A stretch of DNA of 64,000 nucleotides from an uncultured Prevotellaceae bacterium (GCA_902800435.1 CADCEQ010000011.1:35191-99190); one strand, 5' to 3'. Numbered from the stretch's first letter, positions 1-9,398 are shown. Notes: generated by a model not told the origin, from the letters alone. Program-made: numbers and translations.

Positions 1-775
1 CTCGTGGGACGCCTTCCGCGTCAACGGCGGCTATGCCGAGGGCTACGGCAACCAGGTGGCCACGCTGTGGTACTCGAAGGGTGTGCAGCAGCTGCGCATC
101 CGGCCGGCCGAGGTACGGCTGAACCGCAATGAGTATGAGACCACCGTCCGCGTCAGCCAGCTGGTGCAGGTCGGCGCTTCTTCCTACGGCCAGCTCGACC
201 TCTACATCTCCGGCGTTCAGCTGGCTGGCTTTATGCTCGACTACACCTATCATTTCTATGACGATGGTACGGTCAAGATTGAGAACCACCTGAGTCCGCA
301 GGGCCGTCTGCCGGAGCTTCTGCCGCGCATCGGCTTCACCACCTCCGTGACCAACGACTTCGACCGCATCACCTGGTACGGCCGTGGCCCCGAAGAGAAC
401 TATCCCGACCGCAAGACGGGCTATCAGGTGGGCGTCTGGACGAAGACCGTCAAGGACATGTACGAGCCTTACCTCTTCCCGCAGGACCACGCCCTGCGCA
501 CCGACAACCGCTACGTGCAGCTGCTCGACAAGGAGGGCCGCGGCGTGCAAATTTCGATGAACGAGCACTTCAACTTCAACGCCTACCAGTTTACGACCGA
601 CAACCTGACGAAGAGCCAGTTCACCTACCAGCTGCAGCCACAGCAGGACCGCTACACTCTGAACCTCGACTACGCCACCACCGGCGTCGGCTGTACCTGC
701 ATCTACGTGCTCGATGAGTACCGCGTGAAGCCTGAGGCCTACAACCGCGTGATTACCATCAAGCCCAAGAAGTAG
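1..775 (+). CDS. GH2 beta-galactosidase, C-terminal part (5'-truncated by window)
   Basis: The reading frame is open to the left edge (first full codon at position 2), so the start and the catalytic domain lie outside the window. About 257 residues remain. They contain GRGPEENYPDRKTG, which matches the conserved G-x-GP-x-ENYPDR stretch of the C-terminal beta-sandwich (small-chain domain) of LacZ-type glycoside hydrolase family 2 enzymes. This domain shapes the active site in E. coli LacZ; the family releases terminal beta-linked galactose. The fragment ends in KPKK and TAG. A thioredoxin-like lipoprotein gene follows 11 bp later on the same strand. The family call is firm. The substrate cannot be told from this part, because related GH2 enzymes act on galactosides of plant or host glycans. 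Confidence 0.85.
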   Translation, partial: SWDAFRVNGGYAEGYGNQVATLWYSKGVQQLRIRPAEVRLNRNEYETTVRVSQLVQVGASSYGQLDLYISGVQLAGFMLDYTYHFYDDGTVKIENHLSPQGRLPELLPRIGFTTSVTNDFDRITWYGRGPEENYPDRKTGYQVGVWTKTVKDMYEPYLFPQDHALRTDNRYVQLLDKEGRGVQISMNEHFNFNAYQFTTDNLTKSQFTYQLQPQQDRYTLNLDYATTGVGCTCIYVLDEYRVKPEAYNRVITIKPKK

Positions 776-786
776 TAACAAGCTGA

Positions 787-2817
787 ATGAAACAGACGAT
801 TATCACCATCTTTTTATCGGTGCTGACCTTTGTCCTCTGCGCCTGCAGCGGCGACGGCATCACGGACACCTATTGGCGCGACGACAAGACGGGCGAGTGG
901 CTGATAGGGCTGACGGAGGACAAGCTGTTCTACGACTGCAGGGCGTGGGACATCGCTTCGAAGGACGAAAGCGACGGGGCGTACACCCTTCAGGCCAATG
1001 ATGGCTTGGACAAACTCGACATCAGCTTCGGCACGGAGCAGGACGGCAAACGAACCGTCACCATCGGTGGCAAGCAGTATGACTGCAGTCTCATTGATGG
1101 CTGGTGCCTGCCCGACTACCCAAAGAAAGACCCCTGCGACACGATTGCCGACAGCCACTATGCCGCAGACGACAGCGTGACCATCGAAGGATGGATAGTG
1201 AACCGTCTGCCGGGCATCTTCAGCAGGATAGGAAAGATGCTCGGCCAGGAAGCGAAGAACGGCAAGAAGGTGACCGTGGAGATGATGGCCAACATCCTGA
1301 CCGACGAGGAGCTGACGTTTACGGCTCCGATAGACAGCGTTGGCCATTTCACGCTGCGGATGCCGATAGTAAACACCACGTCATTCCTTCTGGATTGCGG
1401 CAGAAAGAACGTGAGCATTGTGGCAGAGCCTAACGAAACGTATTTCCTCACCATCGACGAACTGCAGGGCAAGGTGCTTTTTATGGGCAGGAACGCCCGA
1501 CTGCAGAACGAGGTCAGGGCTCACCATATCCGAATGAACGGATACGGGTCGAACCAGTTGGAAGCCATCGGCGACTTCACGGCCATTCTCGACAGTGTCA
1601 GGACGCAGACAAAAGCGGCGATGAGGGAACTGGACATTGTGTGCCACGAACATCCCACGCTGTCTGAAAGGTATCGCACGTACTACCGCAACAGCATATT
1701 CACCAACGGTATTTCGAACTTAATGCGAGCCAAGTTCATGGCACCTAACTATGAATTACCAGAGGCTTACATGAAGGCCGTCGAAGAGGAGTACTGGCAG
1801 AAACTCGCTGAGCCGTACACGCTGGAAGCCTACACCTTCACCTACTTCTTCAACAACTATAGTGAGCAGCTGCAGAAGAAGGCCCGGAGCAAGATTGACT
1901 ACACGCTGAAATGGATCGTGAACCAGGCTGAGAAGGACGGCATCGTCAGCCTCTCGGCCAAGGAACGGGAGGCCGTCACGCAGTATGACGCCGCTTTCCC
2001 TGCCTATGATGAGAAGTTAAAGAGTGCCCCCGATAGTCTGAGGCAAGCCATCAACGCTGAGTTCGAGCAGAACGACTTCGTGGCTGTCGTCAACGAGATA
2101 ATCAGTCGCGAGGGCTATCATGATTATGCCAACACCAAGTTCACGCAGCGCGACCTGGCCTATCTGCTGCCCGAGATGAACGCGCAGGGATGGAGCCAGA
2201 CCACGCAGGACATCTTCCTCAGCCGCTATTTCTGCCACTTATTAAGAGGCGACTGCAAGCCGCTCGACAAGTCTCTTCTCGCCTTTGCCGAAGCGCATAT
2301 CCATGCGCCGGCCGCACTGAGCACCGTGCGAGCCTTGAGCGACAAGTATGAGCAGCTGACCCATTTCATGCTGGACAACGAAGACTGTTTCAAGTCGAAC
2401 GACATCGTGAAGGGCATGAGCGACGGCGAAGCGATATTCCAGAAGATCATCGAGCCGTACAGAGGCCGTGTCATCCTCGTCGACGTGTGGGGCACGTGGT
2501 GCGGCCCCTGCAAGGCCCAGCTCTCACACTGCCAGGAAGAATACGAGCAGCTGAAAGACTACGACGTCGTCTATCTCTATCTTGCCAACCGCAGCAGCGA
2601 CCAAGGCTGGAAGAACGTCGTCAAGGAGTATCAAGTAGCTGGCAAGAATGTGGTGCACTACAACCTGCCCGAGCATCAGCAGAAGGCCGTCGAGGAATAC
2701 CTTGGCGTTCAGGGCTTCCCCACCAACATCGTCTTCGGGCGCGACGGCAAGTTGCACACAGTGCTCGACTTCCCATTAGACATAGAGGCCGTGGCCGGAT
2801 TGCTGGATAAGATGTAA
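787..2817 (+). CDS. TlpA-family thioredoxin-like lipoprotein
   Basis: A 676-residue lipoprotein precursor. The N terminus has a hydrophobic core ending in a lipobox (LCAC), so it should be anchored by Cys and exported. The C-terminal ~140 residues form a thioredoxin/TlpA domain: VDVWGTWCGPCKAQ carries the redox pair Cys572 and Cys575, and a later GFPT gives the cis-Pro loop. The middle (about 120-530) is the helical/beta region common in long Bacteroidetes TlpA-like proteins; I recognise no catalytic motif there. Such proteins reduce or shuffle disulfides outside the cytoplasm; the client is unknown. It sits 11 bp behind the GH2 gene and may share its transcript. No typical terminator follows; a 370-bp repeat-bounded element begins within 10 bp of the stop. 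Confidence 0.85.
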   Translation: MKQTIITIFLSVLTFVLCACSGDGITDTYWRDDKTGEWLIGLTEDKLFYDCRAWDIASKDESDGAYTLQANDGLDKLDISFGTEQDGKRTVTIGGKQYDCSLIDGWCLPDYPKKDPCDTIADSHYAADDSVTIEGWIVNRLPGIFSRIGKMLGQEAKNGKKVTVEMMANILTDEELTFTAPIDSVGHFTLRMPIVNTTSFLLDCGRKNVSIVAEPNETYFLTIDELQGKVLFMGRNARLQNEVRAHHIRMNGYGSNQLEAIGDFTAILDSVRTQTKAAMRELDIVCHEHPTLSERYRTYYRNSIFTNGISNLMRAKFMAPNYELPEAYMKAVEEEYWQKLAEPYTLEAYTFTYFFNNYSEQLQKKARSKIDYTLKWIVNQAEKDGIVSLSAKEREAVTQYDAAFPAYDEKLKSAPDSLRQAINAEFEQNDFVAVVNEIISREGYHDYANTKFTQRDLAYLLPEMNAQGWSQTTQDIFLSRYFCHLLRGDCKPLDKSLLAFAEAHIHAPAALSTVRALSDKYEQLTHFMLDNEDCFKSNDIVKGMSDGEAIFQKIIEPYRGRVILVDVWGTWCGPCKAQLSHCQEEYEQLKDYDVVYLYLANRSSDQGWKNVVKEYQVAGKNVVHYNLPEHQQKAVEEYLGVQGFPTNIVFGRDGKLHTVLDFPLDIEAVAGLLDKM

Positions 2818-2826
2818 TAGTACAGC

Positions 2827-3197
2827 TTACTAAAGCTGCACTTCCTGCACTGACCACTGACTTTCAGTCGCTTACGAGCCTCTGAGGCTTCTAAATCCTG
2901 CACTGAAACCTGCTCAGAACCTGCACTGACTCTCACGGCAGGCTCTGCGTTCCGTCTGGGTATGTCGGCCCTTTCACAGTCTTTCGAGCCTTGAAAAGGA
3001 GTTTTTCCTGCCAGGAAAATCAGATTTTCAAGCCCCGACGAAATTACTGACTGGCTTTTTGAAATAAGTTTACACCGCCTTTTCCCGCCCAGCCGCTTCA
3101 GTGCAGGAAAAAGCCTGAACCAGTGCAGGAAAAACAACGAAAAATCCTGCCTAACTGCCTTATAATCAGTAGTCAGTGCAGGAAGTGCAGGAAAGTA
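2827..3197. mobile_element. MITE-like non-coding element with terminal inverted repeats
   Basis: This fills the 421-bp gap between convergent genes. The left end (2827-2862) and the inverted right end (3164-3197) share TTACT, then CTGCACTTCCTGCACTGAC exactly, then ACTGA after one mismatch. Inside are further copies of CCTGCACTGA (near 2896 and 2920) and inverted copies GTGCAGGAAA (near 3101 and 3122), so the two halves are mirror-like. No convincing gene lies inside. A 165-codon minus-strand open frame crosses the element but runs into the end of the thioredoxin gene and has no recognisable domain. A non-autonomous transposable element or a large folded intergenic repeat both fit; no clear target-site duplication was found. 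Confidence 0.5.
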
Positions 3198-3238
3198 ACC
3201 TGACAATCCAAGCGACTTTGTCGATTACTTCATATTCA

Positions 3239-5851
3239 TTACAGTTTAAACGTGGCGCGGAGCATGACGGTGCGACCTACGAGGTTCGTGGTATGCACGA
3301 AGCGGTCGGTATCGACGAATGAGGTACGCGTGTATTGGCGCACATCGAGGAGATTTTCTCCTGTGAGTTTCCATACTACTCGCTTTGCCTTATACTGAAT
3401 TGATGCTGAGAGCATGGAGGCATCCTTGTACTTGCCAGGCTCTACCATGTTGTGCATATAGTTACATGTGCTGCGTATCTCAATGGCTGGTATCGGGAAG
3501 ACTGCAACCGAACCAGTACAGCGGAGATTGTCGGACGACTGGCGTGAGGATGTGGTGCGCATGAAGTTCTTTCCATAGTCGCCCCTGATGTTTGTCTCAA
3601 GCCACGGAACTGGCGTAACGTCAGCTTGCAGACGCACGCTGTAGCCCGTATGGTAAGAGGTGACAAGACTGTTCTGCATCATATACTCACTGCTACCCCA
3701 CGACACATTGGTATTGGCAGAGAGCTTCGTGAAAATGGACAGTATGTTCTTCGACGCATTGATACCTCCACTTGCTGACCGCGAATGGCTGTCACGGAAT
3801 ATAGACGTACTCTCTGTTGCCGTCTGGCTCACTGTGCGAGATGAGAGCACATTGCGTTTGCCTTGACTGTAACTGGCATTTGCTCCAAAGGTAAAGTAGC
3901 TGAATGGCACTTGCTTGGTGTATCGAAGGTCGGTGCTCCACGACTGGCTCTTGACTATCACTCCCGATGCTGCGGAAGTGCTGCGATAACTCGTCTGAAC
4001 AGGCGTGTTAAGAAGATCCATGATGTCGCCGGCAGCGTTGCTGAACCCACTGCTAAAGTTCAGTTCAGATGTTGCGTTGAAAGTGTAGCGAAGAGAAACA
4101 TGTGGTTCTGCAAACACCTCAGACATTGTAGTGCGTTTGTTATCGTATTTTGAAAGATAGTTCAGGTTCAAAATCTTCATATTGAGTCCCATCGATGAAT
4201 AGAGCTTCTTATTTGCCGATGTCCATGAGGTGGAAGGGTTGACGCTTGGCACGAGCTTCCATCCGCTCATTCGCTGGTTTTGGTCAGCAAAGCCTGGCTT
4301 TATGAGTTCCGTCTCAATGAAGTTATAGTTTGCAGTGAGATCGATGGGCATGTCTATCTTCCATTTGCTTCCAAGTTTTACCTGTAGTGAAGTGCTATGG
4401 CGCGTGTTGAGCTGAGTACTCTGACCTCTCTGCGAAATATCATTCATCAGCATCAACACCTCGGGTGTGCGGATGAAATCGACATTGCTTGTAAACGACA
4501 ATTTCTTCCCAGCCATACGAATGGTTCCCCAAAAGTTGTTGTGCAGATTGATTGAAGTAGCATCCCTGTGCTGACTGTTCAACTTGGCCTGGGTGGGACT
4601 TTCGTTCGTGAGACACTCGACTATGTCGCTTTGCACAGCAAAGAATTGTGCCTTTGCGCTGAAAGTGTCAGAGAAATAATGATTGCTGGCATTGTTCTCA
4701 AACTTCACGCTGAGCATAGGGCGATGAGCCTTGGCAAGCGGACTGACCGACTCGGAGATATGGATGTTATCACCTCCTGCAAAGTAGAAAGCCTCAGAAC
4801 TGGCACAGCTGTTCATGCGCTCGTAGGTGTAATCTGCATTGACCCTGACCTGTCGCACACTGTCAATCTTCTGAATGGCATTGAGGCTGCCATAGCCATT
4901 TGTGCGATAGACCGATTCGCCCACACCGCTGACGGCCTGTCCCCACGCAGGGAGCTTGTCGGTAGCCAGCGAACCGAAACTGCCGCCGCCAGAGTGGTTG
5001 ACCATATCGTAGAGACCAAAGTTGCCGCTGTTGCTATATTTCGCAGAAGTAAGCAACTGGAAGTTATCGGTAAACATCATGCCAGTAGCACCCGCTGCGT
5101 ACAAGACCTTGCTCTCCCTCACGCCAACGCCAAGCTCTGGTTGTCCAAATGGCTTGAACTGTGCCTTTTTGCTCAGTTTCACATTGATAGCCACGGCATC
5201 GCTCTCTTCGTCAGCATCTATTTTGCGATGCTTGTGGTGCTTCATGATGTCCACCTGAGTGGCATATTCGGCAGGGATATTCTTCGTGGCAAGATTGTAG
5301 CGGCCTCCCAGCATGTCGAGACCGCCGATATAGAAGTTCGAAATGTCCTTGCCCATATAGCTGATGGCACCATTATCCGAGACGCTGATGCCTGGCAGAT
5401 TCTTCAGTCCGTCTTCGAGCGTCACATCACCTTTCCTGAGAAATGATGCGAGGTTGTATGAAAGCGTGTCACCCCGTTGCCGCAGCGGGTCGGGCTTTAC
5501 CGTCACCTCCTTCAGCGAAATGGCTTTGGGTGTCAGCACCATGTCCTTCTTAATAACACCTCCCCTACTGGGGGAGGCGGGGAGGGGGCTTGACTCCTTC
5601 TCATAGCTGATGTGGGTGAACTGTAGCGCCAACTCTCCGCTGGGCGTACTCTTTACCTCCAGCGAATACTCGCCCTTCACATTCGTGCTGGTGAACGCCA
5701 GCGTCTTGCTGCCGCTCACCAGTTTCACAATCACATCGCTCACTGGCTTGTTCTGCAGGTCAATCACCCGTCCTGTCACCTTTACCTGTGCTGATGCCGA
5801 CGCCGCCAGCGCTATAAATATTATAATGTAGAGGAGTCGCTTCATTATCAT
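3239..5851 (-). CDS. Outer-membrane beta-barrel protein with carboxypeptidase-like regulatory domain
   Basis: An 870-residue protein with a signal peptide (LLYIIIFIALAASASA). A CarboxypepD_reg-like Ig-fold domain follows (about 23-105: VTGRVIDLQNKPVSDVIVKL). Then comes a plug-like segment with LKNLPGISVSDNGAI and KDISNFYIGGLDM (about 125-235), and a long strand-rich region with alternating polar and aromatic residues, ending in FKL as barrels do. It is the TonB-receptor-like outer-membrane barrel class often encoded beside GLPGLI proteins. Its start overlaps the stop of the upstream GLPGLI gene (TAATG), so it is the last gene of a three-gene operon. A palindromic GC-rich repeat (5559-5588) adds SPLPASPSRGG between the regulatory domain and the plug. 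The transported or assembled cargo is unknown. A start two codons downstream (MKRLL) is also possible. Confidence 0.8.
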   Translation of the reverse strand: MIMKRLLYIIIFIALAASASAQVKVTGRVIDLQNKPVSDVIVKLVSGSKTLAFTSTNVKGEYSLEVKSTPSGELALQFTHISYEKESSPLPASPSRGGVIKKDMVLTPKAISLKEVTVKPDPLRQRGDTLSYNLASFLRKGDVTLEDGLKNLPGISVSDNGAISYMGKDISNFYIGGLDMLGGRYNLATKNIPAEYATQVDIMKHHKHRKIDADEESDAVAINVKLSKKAQFKPFGQPELGVGVRESKVLYAAGATGMMFTDNFQLLTSAKYSNSGNFGLYDMVNHSGGGSFGSLATDKLPAWGQAVSGVGESVYRTNGYGSLNAIQKIDSVRQVRVNADYTYERMNSCASSEAFYFAGGDNIHISESVSPLAKAHRPMLSVKFENNASNHYFSDTFSAKAQFFAVQSDIVECLTNESPTQAKLNSQHRDATSINLHNNFWGTIRMAGKKLSFTSNVDFIRTPEVLMLMNDISQRGQSTQLNTRHSTSLQVKLGSKWKIDMPIDLTANYNFIETELIKPGFADQNQRMSGWKLVPSVNPSTSWTSANKKLYSSMGLNMKILNLNYLSKYDNKRTTMSEVFAEPHVSLRYTFNATSELNFSSGFSNAAGDIMDLLNTPVQTSYRSTSAASGVIVKSQSWSTDLRYTKQVPFSYFTFGANASYSQGKRNVLSSRTVSQTATESTSIFRDSHSRSASGGINASKNILSIFTKLSANTNVSWGSSEYMMQNSLVTSYHTGYSVRLQADVTPVPWLETNIRGDYGKNFMRTTSSRQSSDNLRCTGSVAVFPIPAIEIRSTCNYMHNMVEPGKYKDASMLSASIQYKAKRVVWKLTGENLLDVRQYTRTSFVDTDRFVHTTNLVGRTVMLRATFKL
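5559..5588. repeat. GC-rich palindromic element, in frame inside the barrel gene
   Basis: CCTCCCC-TACT-GGGGGAGG followed by CGGGGAGGGGG. It encodes PLPASPSRGG in the barrel protein and resembles the elements at 18123, 18903, 23604, 30533, 61571 and 63761. Confidence 0.7.
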
Positions 5852-6768
5852 TATTTCAATTCAAGTGGTTGATACTTATGTCCCTTCTCCGGCACATACA
5901 ATCCTCCTACAAACTGATAGTTTTCGTTTTCACTTTTTCCGTAAGTATGAAAGATCGTTTTTGGCCCAGTCATATAAAACATAGGATTAGTAAGGTATAA
6001 GCGATTGACAAACACGGTATTCTTCTGTTTCTGCATTTTCTCTCTTGTTGTTTTCTCGAATGGTACCACAGTATTTCTCATACGTCGCTCTTGTATGACG
6101 AACTCCGAGACCACCGAGCCTGCAGAATATGTGATGGGTACTGTTTCCTGATAAATGCCAATCAGCTTGAACGTATGGATACCCTCATCATCTGCAGCGT
6201 ATGTTATCAAGCCTGGTAATCCCTGCAATTTCCAAGGACCGGCAACGGTAGGAATGTCCTCGGCATAAAGTACATTCCATGTCTTGCCACGAAACTTTCC
6301 ATTCGCTTTTTGGCACAGATAGCCGCAAACAGAATCGCTTCCTTCCACCATGTTCCATGTTGGCGTTTCTGTATCTTCAGTTACCTCATACTGAAGTGGC
6401 GGAATCGATTCGAGCGTAATGGTCTTGCCTTCCGGATAGCCAACCGTAGTCGTGGCGATATGCATCAGCGCCTCATTATGCATGAACCAGAAGTGGTCTT
6501 CGCCTATCTCCATGTCTCTTTGCTGCTGAAACAGATAGCGTTCGTAAGTCCATGTCTTCCACACGCCATCGCCCACCTGCAAGGCCAGACGGATGGAGTC
6601 GGTGACAGGATGTTTTTCCGCATCGGATGTGTTGATGGAATACTGATACACTGCCGTAAACTTTGTCTGGCACAAAGTATCAAGCTTTTCGTTGTCTCGT
6701 GTAAGCATCTGTGCCTGCGCTGCTATCGTCAGCGCGAGGGCCATCATGGTTGCTAAAATCTTTTTCAT
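5851..6768 (-). CDS. GLPGLI family protein
   Basis: A 305-residue exported protein: signal peptide MKKILATMMALALTIAAQAQ, then a beta-rich body with the family's name motif in GPWKLQGLPGLI (about residue 182). GLPGLI proteins are confined to Bacteroidetes and are usually encoded in pairs or beside TonB-type outer-membrane barrels; their molecular role is not established. Here it lies between a second GLPGLI gene (4 bp upstream) and the barrel gene, whose start overlaps its stop, so the three are almost surely one transcript. The C terminus (GLYVPEKGHKYQPLELK) closely matches that of the neighbouring paralogue (GVYVNDKAHVYQPLELE), which indicates tandem duplication. Confidence 0.88.
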   Translation of the reverse strand: MKKILATMMALALTIAAQAQMLTRDNEKLDTLCQTKFTAVYQYSINTSDAEKHPVTDSIRLALQVGDGVWKTWTYERYLFQQQRDMEIGEDHFWFMHNEALMHIATTTVGYPEGKTITLESIPPLQYEVTEDTETPTWNMVEGSDSVCGYLCQKANGKFRGKTWNVLYAEDIPTVAGPWKLQGLPGLITYAADDEGIHTFKLIGIYQETVPITYSAGSVVSEFVIQERRMRNTVVPFEKTTREKMQKQKNTVFVNRLYLTNPMFYMTGPKTIFHTYGKSENENYQFVGGLYVPEKGHKYQPLELK

Positions 6769-6772
6769 AGTT

Positions 6773-7723
6773 CTATTCCAATTCTAACGGCTGATACACA
6801 TGCGCCTTGTCATTCACGTACACTCCGTTGATGAGCATGCCCTCGTTGTCGTAGGCGGTGTCGGCAAAGTGGAGGTCGGTGATGTAGTAATGCGGATTCT
6901 TCAGGTATTGCCTGTTGCCGAAGGTTTTGTTGCGGTTCTTGATGAGCTTTTCTTCGGAAGTCTTCGAGGTGATGGCACTGGTCTCGTAGTAGATGGGCGC
7001 AGCAGCGTGCTGAAGGTCAGTGAGCGTGAAGCGGTGGATGCCGTCGGCTTCTGCCTCGACAACCAAGCCGGGCAGTCCGCAGAGCTTCCACGGACCTGCC
7101 GTGGTGGGGATGTCCTCACAGTAGCGCACTGTCCACCGCCGTCCGTGCAGTTGGCAGGTGGCGGTCTTGCACAGGTAGCCACTGATGGTCACGGTATTAT
7201 CGGTGAGCTTCCAGTCGATGGGCCTCCTTACCTCCTGCGTCTCGTAGATAGAAGGAGGAATGGCATCGCGAACGGTTGTCTTCCCGTCAGGGTAGTTCGT
7301 CCACACCTCGGGCATCATGCAGTACGACTCCGACCGCAGCAGCGGCAGTTCTTCTTCGCTGAAGAAGTCGTAGCCTCCCAAGTATTCCCTCGCTTTTAAT
7401 CCTATGAAATCGGTGGCTGCCCGCTCCTTGCCTTCCGCCCATTCTCGTTCCTTGCGGAACTTGCGGTAGGGGAAGCAGCGCGTGCAATGCTGTCCCACCA
7501 GCAGGCACAGCTTCATGCGGTCTGTCACTGGTTTTCCGTCGGCATCCTGCGTGTGGCACTCGTAGTCGTACACCGCCACGAGGCTCGACGTGTCGATGCT
7601 GTCTTGATGGATCTTGGCCGCAATCATCGCTGCCTTCAAGTCGGCAAGTCCGTCGTCTTGCGCCTGCACCTGCGTCGGCACCGTCAGCGCAAAGGCCATC
7701 ATTGTCACTATAATCTTTTGCAT
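6773..7723 (-). CDS. GLPGLI family protein (first gene of operon)
   Basis: A 316-residue exported paralogue of the gene 4 bp downstream. The signal peptide is MQKIIVTMMAFALTVPTQVQA, and the diagnostic stretch is GPWKLCGLPGLVVEAEADG. Both paralogues share a C-terminal YQPLEL ending. It carries extra cysteines (CTRCF, GLPGL-adjacent LCG, GYLCKTATC) that could form disulfides. It is the first gene behind a TACTTTTG -7 box (7755-7762) with a poor -33 box, preceded by an array of GTTTACA boxes shared with the divergent membrane regulator. I infer that this operon (two GLPGLI proteins plus barrel) is the target of that regulator. Confidence 0.88.
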   Translation of the reverse strand: MQKIIVTMMAFALTVPTQVQAQDDGLADLKAAMIAAKIHQDSIDTSSLVAVYDYECHTQDADGKPVTDRMKLCLLVGQHCTRCFPYRKFRKEREWAEGKERAATDFIGLKAREYLGGYDFFSEEELPLLRSESYCMMPEVWTNYPDGKTTVRDAIPPSIYETQEVRRPIDWKLTDNTVTISGYLCKTATCQLHGRRWTVRYCEDIPTTAGPWKLCGLPGLVVEAEADGIHRFTLTDLQHAAAPIYYETSAITSKTSEEKLIKNRNKTFGNRQYLKNPHYYITDLHFADTAYDNEGMLINGVYVNDKAHVYQPLELE

Positions 7724-7754
7724 GTCGATAAATGTTTATAGGGTTAATACGCTG

Positions 7755-7847
7755 CAAAAGTAGAGGGAAAGGGTGATAGTTCCAGCATTTTTCGGTTTAC
7801 AAACGGTTTACAAGTGATTTGTAAACCCAGTTTACAAGCAGTTTCCA
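7755..7847. promoter_or_regulatory. Divergent control region with 11-bp-phased GTTTACA boxes
   Basis: The minus-strand promoter for the GLPGLI operon has its -7 box (TACTTTTG) at 7762-7755 and no good -33 box. Upstream lie GTTTACA at 7795 and 7806, ATTTGTA at 7817, GTTTACA at 7830 and GTTTCCA at 7841: steps of 11, 11, 13 and 11 bp. The first box starts 33 bp behind the -7 box. The last boxes cover the -33 zone of the divergent promoter for the regulator gene. The layout suits activation of the operon and feedback on the regulator; this is inference. Confidence 0.55.
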
Positions 7848-7858
7848 GGGATTTTTCG

Positions 7859-7866
7859 TAATTTTG
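7859..7866 (+). promoter_or_regulatory. -7 promoter box of membrane regulator gene
   Basis: TAATTTTG, 8 bp ahead of the ATG at 7875, so the transcript should be leaderless or nearly so. No TTG lies about 20 bp upstream; GTTTACA boxes occupy that place. The surrounding 30 bp closely match the promoter of cbiB at 11329. Confidence 0.55.
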
Positions 7867-7874
7867 CAGCTGTT

Positions 7875-9395
7875 ATGAGACAAACAGCTACAATTCTTTG
7901 CCTGTTGATGGCGATGCTGACTTCCTGCCAATCGGAGCATGAGCGACAGGTGAAAATGATGGAAGACCTGTTGGAGGCCACGGACAATTACGAAGTGATG
8001 CCTAACGATTCCGACGCCCGTGCCGTGCTCTTCTATATGGAGCGACATGGTTCACCTCGCGAACTGCAGCAGGCGTGGCGCATGATGGCGAAGATGTACC
8101 GCCGCCACGGGGCACTGATGTACGAGGGCTTCGCCTACGAGATGGCCGCCGACTGCGTGGACTCACTGAGTGCAGACTTCGACCCGCGCGCCTTGGCCGA
8201 GATATGCTATGAGTGGAGCATCAACCAACAGTTCTCCTTTGACGATGAGTTAGCAAAGCAAACAGCCCGGCGAGGCATGGAATTGGCACAGCAGGCGGGT
8301 GACACATTATTATATTATAGGTGTATGGGGCGGGAGGCAAACGTGGCATTGACAGAGAACAGAGATGAGCACTTCATGCCCACCGCCTACCAGGCTTTCA
8401 GTGAGCTGTGGCAGCGGGGACGGAAAGACTGGGCCGTCGATGCCTTCGTTCCCTATTTATCCTATCTCTTGAACGACGACCGCAAGGATGCCTATCTGCC
8501 CGACTCGATGAAGCTTTGGATGCAACGCTATGAGCAGTACACCCGCGAAGATTTGGAGCATGTGGGATCGTATGCCGCCATACAGCACTGGGAGTTGCGG
8601 GGCGACTACCATCTGCGATTGGATGATTTCGACTCCGCCCACTATTACTACATGAAGCTCGACCATCCGTGGAACTATGTCCACTTGCAGGGCTACGAAA
8701 GGCTGATGAACCTCTACAACAAGTTTCCCGACCGCGACCCAGATTATGAACTGCGCGCCAAGTTCGACTCCAAATACGTTGAGGGCTATATGGACGTGAA
8801 GAAAGACCGCTTCTTGGAGAATGAGGACGAGTACCGCCAGCGCAATGTGCTCATCAACCATGAGCTGGAGCTGGAACATGAACGAACCTTGCTCGCTTGC
8901 GGGCTATTGCTGCTATTAGCGGTCGTCGGTTTTGCTGCATACTACCTCTATAAGCTAAGGCGTGAACACCGCGAGACGCTGGAGCAGAACCGAGAGTATG
9001 CCGAGATGCTCCGTTTGCTGAAGCAACAGGCACGCCCCAGCATCCTCGACACCGACATCGCCCGCCGCTTTCATGATCTCTCCTCGCAAGATGCCCACCC
9101 GACGGCCGAGGAGTGGCAGGCTCTCCGCAGCGAGATTGACCGTCAGCATCCCCAGCTATTCGCCACCCTCCAGCAGCAGTATGCTGAGCACCAGCCCGAC
9201 CAAACGCTATCCGAACAGGAGCGCCACGTCGTCAGTCTCATTGTCATCAAGTGCAGCCCTTTGCAGATGTCGGTCCTCATGGTCTGCACCAAGAGCAACG
9301 TCAGCAACCTGCGCCGCCGCCTCTATACCAAGCTGACGGGCAAGGACGGTAGCGGCACCGACCTTGACAGATATATTACGGAGCTGTGTAAGTAA
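7875..9395 (+). CDS. Membrane-tethered lipoprotein regulator with C-terminal helix-turn-helix
   Basis: A 506-residue protein. The signal peptide ends in a lipobox (MLTSC, Cys18). A helical, TPR-like sensor region follows (about 20-330, with repeats such as YYMKLDHPWNYVHLQGYERLMNLYNKF). One membrane span lies at about 338-359 (LLACGLLLLLAVVGFAAYYLY), then a cytoplasmic coiled coil. A LuxR-like helix-turn-helix lies at about 445-495 (LSEQERHVVSLI ... TKSNVSNLRRRLYTKL). The lipid anchor and span place the sensor outside and the DNA-binding end inside the cell. It is related in its C-terminal third to the protein at 10179-11195. It diverges from the GLPGLI/barrel operon across a shared GTTTACA box array, so control of that operon and of itself is likely. 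The signal it senses is unknown. Confidence 0.7.
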   Translation: MRQTATILCLLMAMLTSCQSEHERQVKMMEDLLEATDNYEVMPNDSDARAVLFYMERHGSPRELQQAWRMMAKMYRRHGALMYEGFAYEMAADCVDSLSADFDPRALAEICYEWSINQQFSFDDELAKQTARRGMELAQQAGDTLLYYRCMGREANVALTENRDEHFMPTAYQAFSELWQRGRKDWAVDAFVPYLSYLLNDDRKDAYLPDSMKLWMQRYEQYTREDLEHVGSYAAIQHWELRGDYHLRLDDFDSAHYYYMKLDHPWNYVHLQGYERLMNLYNKFPDRDPDYELRAKFDSKYVEGYMDVKKDRFLENEDEYRQRNVLINHELELEHERTLLACGLLLLLAVVGFAAYYLYKLRREHRETLEQNREYAEMLRLLKQQARPSILDTDIARRFHDLSSQDAHPTAEEWQALRSEIDRQHPQLFATLQQQYAEHQPDQTLSEQERHVVSLIVIKCSPLQMSVLMVCTKSNVSNLRRRLYTKLTGKDGSGTDLDRYITELCK

Positions 9396-9398
9396 GAG

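Noticed and set aside
2709..3206. 165-codon minus-strand open frame across the 2827-3197 element
   Set aside because: It overlaps the 3' end of the thioredoxin-lipoprotein gene, has no recognisable domain, and its sequence follows from the inverted repeats.
4568..5446. 292-codon plus-strand open frame
   Set aside because: Antisense to the outer-membrane barrel gene; composition is that of a shadow frame.
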